DNA of 33,430 nucleotides from JACPWY01 sp964603655 (GCA_964603655.1 CAZRVZ010000156.1:1-33430); one strand, 5' to 3'; shown: positions 1 through 8,089, counted from the stretch's first letter. Numbers and translations: made by a program. Notes: generated from the sequence alone by a model not told the origin.

Positions 1-12
1 GATAATTCCGAA

Positions 13-978
13 TTATTGCGAAAGGCTACTTGCTATTTCCCGAACCCGTTCTGGGCCGCCGTAGATAAAGGCCGTGTAGATTTCAACGAGGTCGGCCCCG
101 GCGTTTCGCATTGCGCGCGCATCGGCCACGGTCGCAACACCCCCCACCCCGATTAAGGTCTTGTGGGGTTTGAGACGCTGTTTTGCCGTTGCAACCATTT
201 CGAGCGCGCGCGTGAAAAGCGGGCGTCCAGAGAGTCCACCCTCATTAAAGCCATAAAGCTCCAAGGCTAGCCTCTTTGACGTGTTGGTCAGGCAAACTCC
301 CGATAATCCGTCCGTGTCGTTCACGGCGTTTAATATCTCATTCAAACTATCCCCGGTGAGATCGGGTGCAAGCTTTATCCAGACGGGAACTCCCTGGGGA
401 AGATGTGGCGCCAACTCTTCGATGAAACGAGGTGACTGTAAATCTCTGATGCCTGGCGTATTGGGCGAGCTCACATTGATTACGAACCCGTCCACTAGCC
501 CCGTCAGGCCCCTGAGGCAGTCGATATAGTCGGCTATTGCATTTTCAATTGATTTGCCGCGACCGATGTTGGCAATCACCGGCCCCAATCGCGGGTAACG
601 TCTCAGGTTCTCGCTAAACTGTTTCAGTCCACAATTGTTAAACCCCATCTGATTTACCAAGGCTTCCTTTTCCGGGATTCGCCATAGACGAGGCGGGGGA
701 TTTCCCGCTTGCGGAAGGGGCGTCACGGTCCCCACCTCAACGAATCCAAAACCCAGCAAATGCATCGCTCGTGCCCACTGCCCGTTTTTGTCGAATCCAG
801 CCGCAAGGCCCAATCGGTTCCGCAATCGAAGCTGAGGAAGCGATCGAATGGAAATGTGCGGCGCGACTAGACTTCGACTCGGAGTCTTCTGAAAGACATT
901 GAGCAGGTGTCCCACAGCGGCATGCGCGGTTTCTGGCGCAAGCCGCAAGAGCGTATTGCGAATTATTCGATAGAGCAC
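13..978 (-). CDS. pyrD: Dihydroorotate dehydrogenase (quinone), class 2
   Basis: Oxidises dihydroorotate to orotate at the inner membrane and passes electrons to quinone, the fourth step of pyrimidine synthesis. The 321-residue product shows LGLAAGFDKNGQ, the GTVTPLPQAGNPPPRL flavin-binding region, MGFNN, the active-site segment NVSSPNTPG with the class 2 catalytic serine, and the C-terminal GVGGV and IYTAFIYGGP phosphate-binding motifs. I chose a GTG start at 978 because AGGAG lies 5 bases upstream and the N-terminus then matches E. coli PyrD (hydrophobic helix, then LRLAPETAHA). Longer readings to 1044 or 1149 would run into the divergent gene at 1043. Identity is very secure; the start is well supported. 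Confidence 0.95.
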   Translation of the reverse strand: MLYRIIRNTLLRLAPETAHAAVGHLLNVFQKTPSRSLVAPHISIRSLPQLRLRNRLGLAAGFDKNGQWARAMHLLGFGFVEVGTVTPLPQAGNPPPRLWRIPEKEALVNQMGFNNCGLKQFSENLRRYPRLGPVIANIGRGKSIENAIADYIDCLRGLTGLVDGFVINVSSPNTPGIRDLQSPRFIEELAPHLPQGVPVWIKLAPDLTGDSLNEILNAVNDTDGLSGVCLTNTSKRLALELYGFNEGGLSGRPLFTRALEMVATAKQRLKPHKTLIGVGGVATVADARAMRNAGADLVEIYTAFIYGGPERVREIASSLSQ

Positions 979-1042
979 GGCACTCCTATGAATAGGGTCA
1001 CGACGATGGTAAAATTTTTGGAACCCGCTGTACACTTTAAAC

Positions 1043-2491
1043 ATGCATCGATTCATTCTCATTGAGCTGGCCGGCCTTGCTATCCTTACGGTGTTTTCTA
1101 CGTTTCCGGCGCTCGCGGCCGATTCGGGGATCATCGATGAGGCACCCACGACAAATTATCTACAGCTTAATGAAACGGATCCGATTCCAAAAAACATCCT
1201 GAATTGGGAGGCCGACAGCGCCAAAACACTCTTTTTTTCCAAGACCGAGCTTCCCTTTGTTTACCTCAAGGGAAAACTCAAGGCCGGGTACGGGCTTGCA
1301 ATTAACGATCGCTTCATTACGCCGACCAAGGGAAGGTTTACACTTAAACTCAGCCTCCCGCTGGCGATCAGCACCTTCACACTAAAAATATTCGATCCGG
1401 GCCGCAATTTTGAAACGTATCGACTTTTGGGTTTTTGGACCCGAGTTCCCCCATCCTTCAGAGTGAAGGTAGAAGAGAACGGAAAAGTTTTCGAAAAAAG
1501 TCTGGGGTTTAGCGGCCAAGTCAAGAGGGCCGCCTTCACCCAACTCTACAGCGATGACGCTCCCGTTTCATTGGTCGATCTCGATTCACAAAAGCACGCC
1601 AAGCTCAGTTTTCGTGTCTATTACCCCCCTGAACCTGAGCAACTTTACGATGCCTGGAGTATCGTCATCAAAAACAGCCGCGGTAACGTTGTCGCTGAAA
1701 TGCGACGCTTCGGTAGCCCCCCGACATTCATTGATTGGCGAGAGGTCGCCGACACGGTGCTTCGCCGTGATACCTATTTTTACCAGGTGAACCTATACAA
1801 AGAGTCCTCGGAGTTCGCCGGTATACCGAACCGTTTCGAAACTATCGAAGGGCTCTCGCTCATGCGTTCGCACTACTCACAAAGTTTCGAGATCGAGCCA
1901 CGCGCCGAGATTGGCTACTTTTCGTTGGCACACACGCAGCCTCCGGCGCCCACCGAATACACGGGTGTTTTTGTGAGCGCGGATGTCGGGTTTTCTTTCT
2001 GGAATCGTTTCCTGCTGCGCGGTTCGGCACTGTCGGCGCTAGAACGCGTGGACCCCAATGAAAAGCTTACGATCACGCGCCTGGGGACCGGGATGCGATT
2101 TTACGCTCACGGCGAAAATGCGTGGCTCGGTTCCCCTCATTTGGTCCGGTTGGACGTGCTCGCGATACTTTCTGCCATCGGGATTGCCCCCAATGCCTAT
2201 GTGCCCCGATTCATCGATTATGGGATTCTCGTCGAGCCGCACATTGTTTTGTGGGCCTATAACTATCTGGTTCCCTTTGTCGAATACGGAATCCGGCCGG
2301 AGCGAGGCCTTAAACGGTTATCGTACGGTCTCTCCTATTATTTTTTCGTTCGCCCCTGGAGCATGCGGCTCGGACTCGGTTTCGGCGTTGACAAAATCCT
2401 CAACTACCAGCATCCGTTAGCTCCGGAGCCCGAGGAAGATAGAAAGTTTTCCACGTTAAAAACGTATGCCACCATCATCTTTTATTTATGA
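1043..2491 (+). CDS. Predicted outer-membrane beta-barrel protein, function unknown
   Basis: A 482-residue secreted protein. The N-terminus is a clear Sec signal peptide (basic start, hydrophobic FILIELAGLAILTVFSTFPALA, then AADS as a probable signal peptidase I site). The first half is a soluble, beta-rich region. The second half, from about residue 285, has alternating aromatic/hydrophobic strands (YFSLAHTQ, FVSADVGFSFW, LSYGLSYYFFV, LGLGFGVD) ending in YATIIFYL, as in outer-membrane barrels. I do not recognise the family. The start lies in a 64-bp gap divergent from pyrD and has no clear Shine-Dalgarno sequence. The 3' end overlaps the convergent chromate-transporter gene by 6 bp. Confidence 0.75.
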   Translation: MHRFILIELAGLAILTVFSTFPALAADSGIIDEAPTTNYLQLNETDPIPKNILNWEADSAKTLFFSKTELPFVYLKGKLKAGYGLAINDRFITPTKGRFTLKLSLPLAISTFTLKIFDPGRNFETYRLLGFWTRVPPSFRVKVEENGKVFEKSLGFSGQVKRAAFTQLYSDDAPVSLVDLDSQKHAKLSFRVYYPPEPEQLYDAWSIVIKNSRGNVVAEMRRFGSPPTFIDWREVADTVLRRDTYFYQVNLYKESSEFAGIPNRFETIEGLSLMRSHYSQSFEIEPRAEIGYFSLAHTQPPAPTEYTGVFVSADVGFSFWNRFLLRGSALSALERVDPNEKLTITRLGTGMRFYAHGENAWLGSPHLVRLDVLAILSAIGIAPNAYVPRFIDYGILVEPHIVLWAYNYLVPFVEYGIRPERGLKRLSYGLSYYFFVRPWSMRLGLGFGVDKILNYQHPLAPEPEEDRKFSTLKTYATIIFYL

Positions 2492-3625
2492 GATGAACCC
2501 ATTGAGAACGATGTAGACGACAGCCGCAAGGGCAATGATTTTCCAGCCTGCCCACTTCAAGGTGATATTGAGGATAAGCAGAAAAAATGCGAGTCCCAAT
2601 TCAAGGGGGCCCTTGAGCGCCGAATGAACAAGGTCGAGACTTGCCACCAAGATGCAACCGATGACGACTGCAATCGCACCCTCGCAAAACTCCCGTAGCC
2701 ACGGGGCCCGCCTAACTCGGGGGTAAATGACCGGCATAAGCCCCAGAACAATGATGCATCCCGGTAGATACATACCCAGCGTTGCTGCAAGTGCCCCCCA
2801 ATACCCCGCAGCGCGAAAACCGATGAAGGTCGAGGTCAAGGTAACCGGACCGGGTGTTATCTGACCAAATGCCACCGCATCCAAAAATTCAGCGGCACTG
2901 AGCCACCCGAGGGTGTCAACCACTTGGTGCTGGAGTGCCGGCAGAATTGCGAGTCCGGTACCGAAAGTGAAAGCTCCGGCCTTGAAGTGAAGCCAGAAAA
3001 CGGCCAGGCAAAGTGCTGGCGATTGGAAAAGTTTGAATCGGTGACGGGTCAATACCCCCGCCGCTCCCCCCAACAAAATGATTATCGGCTCGGCATGAGG
3101 GAAAAAATACATCAGCCCGGCGCCGGCACAAAGCCATAACCATGCCGAAAATCGCTTGTGATATGGCTCAAACAGCTTGACGGCGCTGTCCCAAATAACG
3201 ACCAATGCCCCGATTCGCATCCCCGCTATGAGCCCGAATCCCCCTTCGCGAAATGCCTCGTAAGACGTTGCAAATGCGAGAATCAAGGCGGCACCCGGGA
3301 TTAAGAAACTAACGCCAGCGACCAGCCCGCCCAGGCGCCCTCTCACATGACTTCCCAGCCAGAGGGCCATCTGAAATGCCACCGGCCCCGGAAGTAGTTT
3401 GCAAATCACGAACCGGTCGCCGAACTCCGCCGTCGAAATCCATCCTCGTTTCCGACAAATCTCCGCCTCCATCAAGGCGATGAGAGCCACGGGCCCGCCA
3501 AATCCCAATAGGCCCATTCGGAAAAATATCAGCGCAATCTGAATCAACGTTGGTTGGTGGGGCACCCATTTATTATGATTTGAGTGAACCCAGATGCCAA
3601 TTATTTGCACGTTTTTGACGCTCAT
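2486..3625 (-). CDS. chrA: Chromate transporter family protein (ChrA-like)
   Basis: Integral membrane protein of the CHR family, whose characterised members export chromate. It carries the two homologous CHR halves. The first has GLLGFGGPVALI followed by GDRFVICKLLPGPVAFQMALWLG. The second has FTFGTGLAILPALQ followed by WLSAAEFLDAVAFGQITPGPV. Each half is followed by hydrophobic helices, and length (about 379 residues) fits a bidomain member. The start is uncertain: the frame is open to 3763, an ATG lies at 3625 and a GTG at 3565, none with a good ribosome binding site, and the conserved domain begins only around 3550. I took 3625 because a start at 3763 would overlap the divergent gene at 3741. 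Substrate is inferred from the family only. Confidence 0.85.
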   Translation of the reverse strand: MSVKNVQIIGIWVHSNHNKWVPHQPTLIQIALIFFRMGLLGFGGPVALIALMEAEICRKRGWISTAEFGDRFVICKLLPGPVAFQMALWLGSHVRGRLGGLVAGVSFLIPGAALILAFATSYEAFREGGFGLIAGMRIGALVVIWDSAVKLFEPYHKRFSAWLWLCAGAGLMYFFPHAEPIIILLGGAAGVLTRHRFKLFQSPALCLAVFWLHFKAGAFTFGTGLAILPALQHQVVDTLGWLSAAEFLDAVAFGQITPGPVTLTSTFIGFRAAGYWGALAATLGMYLPGCIIVLGLMPVIYPRVRRAPWLREFCEGAIAVVIGCILVASLDLVHSALKGPLELGLAFFLLILNITLKWAGWKIIALAAVVYIVLNGFIS

Positions 3626-3740
3626 CGGTCGTCTGGTTAGTGCCAATGGCCCGAATTCGACCGGAAAGTGCCTGTGGAATTGTCGGAACTTGGTGGCGCG
3701 CACCTTGCAACTGACATCACCCGCGTGAGAGGAGGAGATT

Positions 3741-4286
3741 GTGCGCGACACAATAATTGGCATCTTATCGATTGGTTTAATGGCTGGGGCGTGGATCCAC
3801 CTGAAGAAAAAAGGGCTGGAATTCGTTCCCCTTCCACCAGTACAATCGTCAACTCAGCATTTTAAGAAAGCACCTGGCACGAAGATTCACCGTGCTGCGC
3901 ACCGATCCTCGCCGCTCCGAAAATCAACCTTGGGAGGAAACCATGTTAAAAACTCAACTAACCGACGTCATCTCGAAGATCGGCGTCTCCGAAAAAATGA
4001 AGCTGATTCAGGATCGCATCAAGAAACTGAAGGAATCACTTCAATCTATCAAGAATCAAAAGAGTCAGAACTAGCTGATTCATCGGGGCGGAGGCTGGTG
4101 CCTGTCAAAGGGTACCTCGCCTCCCAGCGCCGGCGCCTCCCGGACACTCTCTTGGCACCCTCTGACGAAGGAATTAGATTGTACGTTCAATGCATCGAAT
4201 TCCGTAAAGGCGCTGCTCGTGAAACATCGGAAAGCGAATGTGGGGCGTTGGCTCGTCAGGGAGCTCGCCGCCATCTGGATTATTGA
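3741..4286 (+). CDS. Possible small membrane protein; C-terminal extent doubtful
   Basis: A GTG at 3741 is preceded by GAGGAGG at 3730-3736, 4 bases away, one of the best ribosome binding sites in the window. The first 25 codons give RDTIIGILSIGLMAGAWIH followed by KKK, a credible membrane helix with a positive flank. Beyond about residue 45 the composition becomes rich in Arg, His and Ser, and it overlaps, in another frame, the better supported small gene at 3943. Either the true product is shorter because of a frameshift or sequence error, or the two genes overlap extensively. Family not recognised. The start is much better supported than the end. Confidence 0.35.
   Translation: MRDTIIGILSIGLMAGAWIHLKKKGLEFVPLPPVQSSTQHFKKAPGTKIHRAAHRSSPLRKSTLGGNHVKNSTNRRHLEDRRLRKNEADSGSHQETEGITSIYQESKESELADSSGRRLVPVKGYLASQRRRLPDTLLAPSDEGIRLYVQCIEFRKGAARETSESECGALARQGARRHLDY
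3943..4074 (+). CDS. Small 43-residue basic helical protein, unknown function
   Basis: ATG at 3943 is preceded by GGGAGG with 5-base spacing. The product is 43 residues, begins MLKTQLTDVISKIGVSEKMK and continues as a Lys-rich amphipathic helix (IQDRIKKLKESLQSIKNQ). It has no signal peptide or membrane segment. The heptad-like hydrophobic spacing suggests a short coiled coil or a membrane-surface helix. The overlapping frame from 3741 is less protein-like here. I know of no family for it. Ribosome binding site strength and amino-acid composition are the only evidence. Confidence 0.5.
   Translation: MLKTQLTDVISKIGVSEKMKLIQDRIKKLKESLQSIKNQKSQN
4075..4279. other. Gap between convergent genes, no confident feature
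   Basis: About 205 bp between the small plus-strand gene and the YceI-like gene. The frame of the 43-residue gene stays open after its stop codon to 4318 and reads moderately protein-like near its end (LTKELDCTFNAS, RWLVRELAAIW), but it has no good start codon. I see no hairpin with a T tract. Confidence 0.4.
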
Positions 4287-5002
4287 TCCTCGCTCGCCGG
4301 AGCACGCGACCCACTGTTAATTCTAGTTTCCTTGGGCTTGGGCCCCTCCGGTATCGGTAGAACCAACGTTGAGCTTGCTTGATCGGTTCCTACCGCATCA
4401 AAGGCGACTTGAATCACCCGTGCGAAGCGATTGGACATGCCCTCGGGCATCGTCACTCCAAAATCCGCCAGATCGAGATCGAATGCCGCGCTGAGTTTGA
4501 GCAAATTACCGGGAAGCCGGGACTTGGTCACCTCGCCTTCCGGCAGATAGTTCAGTCGGAAAAATGTACTGAGAGGCTTTGCAATTCCTCTGATCTTCAA
4601 CACACCCTCGACCTTCACGACGGTAGGCGCATCCCTTTTGAAGGTATCGGCGGTAGAATTTATCAATTTTACGATTTCGTAGTTCACGGTGGCGTTTTCC
4701 GAGGTCTGCAAAATTTTATCGCGAATGAGTTCGTTTCGCGCTTCACTTCCGGTCTCAAGCGTACGCAGATCAGCGGTCAGGCTCCCCTTGATTCCCTCCC
4801 GCACCTTTTGGGGATTGAGTTGAATCCACCCGTCCACTGCGTTGGAAAGGCCAATCATTTTTTCGACGGGAGCGTCAGAAATCACGCAGAGCAAATTCCT
4901 GAGGCCTGCATCCTTGAACTCAAATCGAGTGGGTGCCGCCGCAGCACCTGGCGACACCATCAGGAAAATCCCACTGGCGACGAACAGACAAATCCTTTGC
5001 AT
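4280..5002 (-). CDS. YceI-like periplasmic protein
   Basis: A 240-residue exported protein with a signal peptide (MQRICLFVASGIFLMVSPGAAAA). The mature part resembles the YceI lipocalin-like fold: a central region with LTADLRTLETGSEARNELIR (family pattern of a beta strand followed by TG..RD..L), then VKVEGVLKIRGIAKPLSTFF, matching the family's 'G.L.i.G.tkp' strand. YceI proteins bind isoprenoid-type lipids in the periplasm; this is family knowledge and the ligand here is unknown. The start is the ATG at 5002, where the signal peptide begins; a TTG at 5029 is the alternative. It lies about 30 bp downstream of the lipoprotein gene 5035-6033 and is probably co-transcribed with it. Confidence 0.7.
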   Translation of the reverse strand: MQRICLFVASGIFLMVSPGAAAAPTRFEFKDAGLRNLLCVISDAPVEKMIGLSNAVDGWIQLNPQKVREGIKGSLTADLRTLETGSEARNELIRDKILQTSENATVNYEIVKLINSTADTFKRDAPTVVKVEGVLKIRGIAKPLSTFFRLNYLPEGEVTKSRLPGNLLKLSAAFDLDLADFGVTMPEGMSNRFARVIQVAFDAVGTDQASSTLVLPIPEGPKPKETRINSGSRAPASEDQ

Positions 5003-5034
5003 AAAAAAAGGGTAGGTCGGTAATGGCAAAAAGT

Positions 5035-6033
5035 CTAGCGAATCGCAAAAATGGAGACCTTGGAATTCTCCATGTTGGCAAAGACGTAAGTGTCTTGAAA
5101 GACGGCGAATCGGATGGGGCTGATGGGAAGAAATGTAACGGGTTGACCCGCCTGATCGAAAACGTAGATTCCCGCCGGATTGACGACCCCGCCAGCGCTG
5201 CGGGCTGCCGGTGCGTGCTGTACGTAAATATAATTCGCGGAAGTAACAACGTTAACCGCCTGAAGATCGTCAATTTGCGTCGCGGTGCCGAGCCGGCCAT
5301 CAGCGCCCAACTCAAAGGTCCAGAGGCTTCCCCGCATGGCCACAAGCACACTGGTTTGAGAAACTGCGGCACCCATGGCGCAGCAAGCTCCTGTTGGCCC
5401 GTAGGCCGCCTTTTCTCGGATGGACACCGCTTGGGACGAGATTGCTAGCGTGTAAACGTGATCCGATTCCTTAAAACCATAAATCAGTGGCAAGCTCGGA
5501 TGATGAACCATCGCGCTGTAAACAAAATTTGGATCGCGTGTTACCTGAACGCCGTCAATTTTTTCCGAAGGGAATCGGGCTACCTCTATTGGAGCATGGG
5601 TTTCAGCGATATCGATAACGCTCATACCGGCAGCACCGCTCATGAAAGCGGACGTGCCTAAAATATTCAGCCCCCCTTGAGCGAAGTTGTCCGGAGTCCA
5701 GAAACCGAATTTCGGGTAGGGGGAAAACGCCTCGATGGCATTGGACGCTGCAAAAATGATTTTTGGTTCCTCGGGATTCGTACCGATTTCCCAACGAGAG
5801 AATCCAAATGGACGGCCGGTGACGTACAGGCTATTGCCTTCAACCGCCATCTGCAGCACCTCTGTCGTTTTGGCCATGAACTGTACCTCGGCCACCAAGT
5901 CGATTGTCGGTTCGGGGGATTGTGGAAATTGGTTAGGGCTGAATTTAGGCTGGCGCCGGTCGGTACAACTCACCAGAACGAACAAAGCGAGAATAACAAA
6001 AACTCCAGGGTGCCGTTTCGATGGTGCGTTCAT
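5035..6033 (-). CDS. Lipoprotein with propeller-like repeats, unknown function
   Basis: A 332-residue predicted lipoprotein. The start at ATG 6033 gives NAPSKRHPGVFVILALFVLVSC with a lipobox (LVSC), so Cys24 should be lipidated. The mature protein has recurring blocks that look like beta-propeller blades: GNSLYVTGRPFGFSRWEI, GTSAFMSGAAGMSVIDI, SLPLIYGFKESDHVYTLAI, TSVLVAMRGSLWTFEL, SANYIYVQHAPAA and DTYVFANMENSKVSIFAI. These are of the 'is displayed / is recorded as' LVIVD-like type. An upstream ATG at 6087 would only add a non-signal extension. Cotranscribed with the YceI-like gene. No enzymatic motif seen. Confidence 0.65.
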   Translation of the reverse strand: MNAPSKRHPGVFVILALFVLVSCTDRRQPKFSPNQFPQSPEPTIDLVAEVQFMAKTTEVLQMAVEGNSLYVTGRPFGFSRWEIGTNPEEPKIIFAASNAIEAFSPYPKFGFWTPDNFAQGGLNILGTSAFMSGAAGMSVIDIAETHAPIEVARFPSEKIDGVQVTRDPNFVYSAMVHHPSLPLIYGFKESDHVYTLAISSQAVSIREKAAYGPTGACCAMGAAVSQTSVLVAMRGSLWTFELGADGRLGTATQIDDLQAVNVVTSANYIYVQHAPAARSAGGVVNPAGIYVFDQAGQPVTFLPISPIRFAVFQDTYVFANMENSKVSIFAIR

Positions 6034-6243
6034 ACTCAAATGATAATGAATGCACAGGGGATGCCAGAGTGCGGAGCTCAAATTCATTCAACTTTTTTGA
6101 CTTGTGGTCGCCAAATCCTGTCGAGCGGGAAACAGGACTGACTGAAACGCATACAGCCGGTATTCGGCCCGGTGTCTAACAATTTGACAGTCGATTTTGG
6201 TCAACTCCGGTCCCATTCACGCACGTTCGAACAGAGGAGTCGC

Positions 6244-6336
6244 ATGGCACGTACTTGCATATTCTGCAAGCATCGGCCGAGGGCCCTGAAATGCAGGGCA
6301 GGCGTAGCGGAACGTGTAGTGGAAATTTCGCGGTAA
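6244..6336 (+). CDS. Candidate 30-residue Cys-containing small ORF
   Basis: ATG at 6244 has AGAGGAGT upstream (6233-6240) at good distance. The predicted peptide starts MARTCIFCKHRPRALKC and holds a CxxC pair plus a third Cys. The stop codon falls inside the first 11-bp repeat unit. It could be a genuine zinc-ribbon-like micro-protein, a leader peptide, or chance. No family recognised; the evidence is the ribosome binding site and the CxxC only. Confidence 0.25.
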   Translation: MARTCIFCKHRPRALKCRAGVAERVVEISR

Positions 6337-6378
6337 TTCCGCGGTAATTCTGCGGTAATTCCGCGGTAATTCCGCGGT
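6329..6378 (+). repeat. 11-bp tandem repeat array, four units plus a partial
   Basis: The unit CGCGGTAATTC occurs four times head to tail (6329, 6340, 6351 with one C-to-T change, 6362), followed by a partial unit CGCGGT. The 11-bp period places every unit on nearly the same face of the helix. It ends 18 bp before the start codon of the membrane-protein gene at 6397, so it is positioned as an upstream binding array or as part of the 5' untranslated region. Confidence 0.9.
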
Positions 6379-6396
6379 TTTTAAAATGGAGCGCGT

Positions 6397-7059
6397 ATGA
6401 AGCAAGGATTTCGTCTTTTAGTAAAACCAGGAGCATTTTTTAATCAACTTCAATGGTCGTCCCACCACTGGCTCATCCTCATCGGATTCTTCATTGCCTC
6501 GGCGGTGGAAACCCAGCTCGGAAGTGCGGGGAGCCTCTATCAATGGTACGCTAACTTCCTTACCTATCGATTTGGTCTAAGCCTTGGCGCAGCCCTTTGG
6601 GTGGTTACATTTGCCAGGCTTTCCTTTTTGCTGGCAGCCGCCTGGCTGGTCACCGGTGCAATCTGGACATTTGGAACACTCGTCGGCGAGCATACCAGCC
6701 GCCGCGTACTCTTTCGCAGACTGGCTGTTGTATTTACAATATTACTGGCGGCCTACACCGCTCAACACCTTTCAATTCAATATGAGTTCGCGGCACTCAC
6801 TTCACTCGTTCTCTACGCTTGGGGAATCGCGCTGGGCTACTTCGCCATCAGCGAACAATTCCGAGTGGGCCGAATGGCGACGCTCGCCATCTTCCTCTTT
6901 GGCGGCATTATTGTTATGCAGGGATGGAAATTCTCAGCGAGCGTTTTACGGGTTCAGGCCGTTGAAACGCAATCAGCTATTACGGCCATCACACAAGCAG
7001 ACAGCGTGCGGATCGGCAGCCCCTCGAAACTCACGGCACCGAAGGCAAATTTTCGATAG
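6397..7059 (+). CDS. Polytopic membrane protein, possibly Yip1-like
   Basis: A 220-residue protein with about five hydrophobic helices (near residues 24-45, 60-85, 105-122, 128-150 and 160-178) and a polar C-terminal tail rich in Ala, Thr and Ser. The N-terminus RLLVKPGAFFNQLQ, a polar lead before the first helix, resembles Yip1-domain membrane proteins, but I would not insist on that. GGAG lies 5 bases ahead of the ATG. It is monocistronic, and the 11-bp repeat array sits immediately upstream and may control it. Role unknown. Confidence 0.65.
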   Translation: MKQGFRLLVKPGAFFNQLQWSSHHWLILIGFFIASAVETQLGSAGSLYQWYANFLTYRFGLSLGAALWVVTFARLSFLLAAAWLVTGAIWTFGTLVGEHTSRRVLFRRLAVVFTILLAAYTAQHLSIQYEFAALTSLVLYAWGIALGYFAISEQFRVGRMATLAIFLFGGIIVMQGWKFSASVLRVQAVETQSAITAITQADSVRIGSPSKLTAPKANFR

Positions 7060-7413
7060 AAATTCTGGGTCAGCACGTTCGGTAGGCATTTGATCGCACG
7101 CGACTTTGCGGCTTGCCCGCACGCGCCAACCAGCATGCACCGAGCAGGTAAGGAGCATCCAGACGGAGCCTCCTGGGGCGATGTCATTTGTGCACACCTC
7201 ACTCACTCGCCACGTGCTCACGCTGTTCGGGGCGATGTCATCTGGGTCACTCCTAATCAAATCTGAGAAAATAGTTACTCGCGCGCACTACACGCGGGGC
7301 GATGTCATTTGTGCACACCACGTACCATCCGACCCACGGCGCCACTAATAATATTTCTGAATATCGACGACAAACACGTTGACATTACCATTACTGTCAA
7401 CGATAAATGGCAA
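7060..7413. other. Intergenic region with repeated motif, 354 bp
   Basis: No believable gene. The second half carries three copies of a roughly 23-bp motif (separate entry) leading up to the transposase. The first 115 bp show nothing I can name. Confidence 0.5.
7175..7319 (+). repeat. Three direct copies of a ~23-bp motif beside the transposase
   Basis: GGGGCGATGTCATTTGTGCA followed by CACC begins at 7175 and is repeated exactly at 7296. A diverged copy beginning GGGGCGATGTCATCTGGGTC lies at 7229. All share GGGGCGATGTCAT. Start-to-start spacings are 54 and 67 bp. The full motif is not palindromic apart from GTGCAC. They may be transposase binding sites or the multiple terminal repeats of a decayed insertion sequence; the next gene is a Y1 transposase. 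Confidence 0.85.
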
Positions 7414-7959
7414 ATGTCTTCGGCAAAACAATTGAAACTGTTTTCAGATACAGTCCCCCGAGAACACGGTGGCTCCGTCAGGCTGGGCAAACGCAAAATT
7501 CGACGCCCGCTGGATTCGCGAAGTGCACTCCATGTAACGATGCGGTCAACCATGGCGCGCGGCTCCCTTTCGTTGTTATTACAATCCTGCCGCAAGAATC
7601 GCATCGAGCAGCTTGTACGGTCCAAGTGCGCCGTCTATGGAATACACCTGTATCATTTCGCAAACGTTGGGAATCATCTTCACCTCGTTATCAAATTCCG
7701 AAATCGATATTCACTTCAAACCTTTTTCAGGGTTGTGCCGGGACTCATTGCAAGACTCGTCACTGCCGCTCAAAAGGGAACCGGGGGCATCACCCAACGA
7801 TTCTGGGATCAACGCCTCTATTCGCGAATTGTGAGTTGGGGGCGTGATTTTAAAAGCGTGGTAAATTATGTCGAGTTAAATGTCTTGGAAGGATTGGGCC
7901 TAGTGAATAGGCGGGGGACTGCCAAACCCCGGTCCGCTGTCGCGCCTTCGACAAGCTGA
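7414..7959 (+). CDS. IS200/REP-associated (Y1, HUH) transposase-like protein
   Basis: A 181-residue protein of the Y1/HUH single-strand transposase superfamily, closer to the REP-associated group (RAYT) than to IS200 itself. Seen: HVTMRS near the N-terminus, the metal-binding HUH motif in NHLHLVIKF, a following helix (SLQTFFRVVPGLIARLV), RFWDQRLYSRIV, and a C-terminal helix VNYVELNVLE whose Tyr is the likely nucleophile. These enzymes cut and join DNA through a 5'-phosphotyrosine; RAYTs act on short repeats in their host genome. The ATG at 7414 is the first suitable start, with a weak ribosome binding site. The frame is open back to 7309, overlapping the third repeat. No matching copy of the motif is seen downstream. 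Confidence 0.75.
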   Translation: MSSAKQLKLFSDTVPREHGGSVRLGKRKIRRPLDSRSALHVTMRSTMARGSLSLLLQSCRKNRIEQLVRSKCAVYGIHLYHFANVGNHLHLVIKFRNRYSLQTFFRVVPGLIARLVTAAQKGTGGITQRFWDQRLYSRIVSWGRDFKSVVNYVELNVLEGLGLVNRRGTAKPRSAVAPSTS

Positions 7960-8089
7960 CCCAATGCAGGAGACTGAGAATCTATTGATAAATACCGGAG
8001 GGCTCTGTCAAAGACACACAATGGCTTGGAAAGGGCTCTTGTCCACCTTAGGGGACAGTAGGCGTAAACAGGTCGGCGTTTCAGCTCCC

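Larger units (their letters stand above)
6034..6396. other. Divergent intergenic region, 363 bp
   Basis: Separates the minus-strand lipoprotein gene from the plus-strand membrane-protein gene. It contains an interrupted inverted repeat (TTGAC at 6184-6188, GTCAA at 6200-6204), a candidate 30-codon ORF at 6244-6336 and the 11-bp tandem repeats at 6329-6378. I could not identify a convincing -35/-10 pair for either flanking gene. Confidence 0.5.

Noticed and set aside
4075..4318. Open frame continuing after the 43-residue gene
   Set aside because: Partly protein-like but lacks a start codon and ribosome binding site; could equally be antisense noise of the YceI gene's 3' flank.
8048..8070. TGTCC...GGGACA hairpin downstream of the transposase
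   Set aside because: Only a weak stem with no T tract; not convincing as a terminator or REP.
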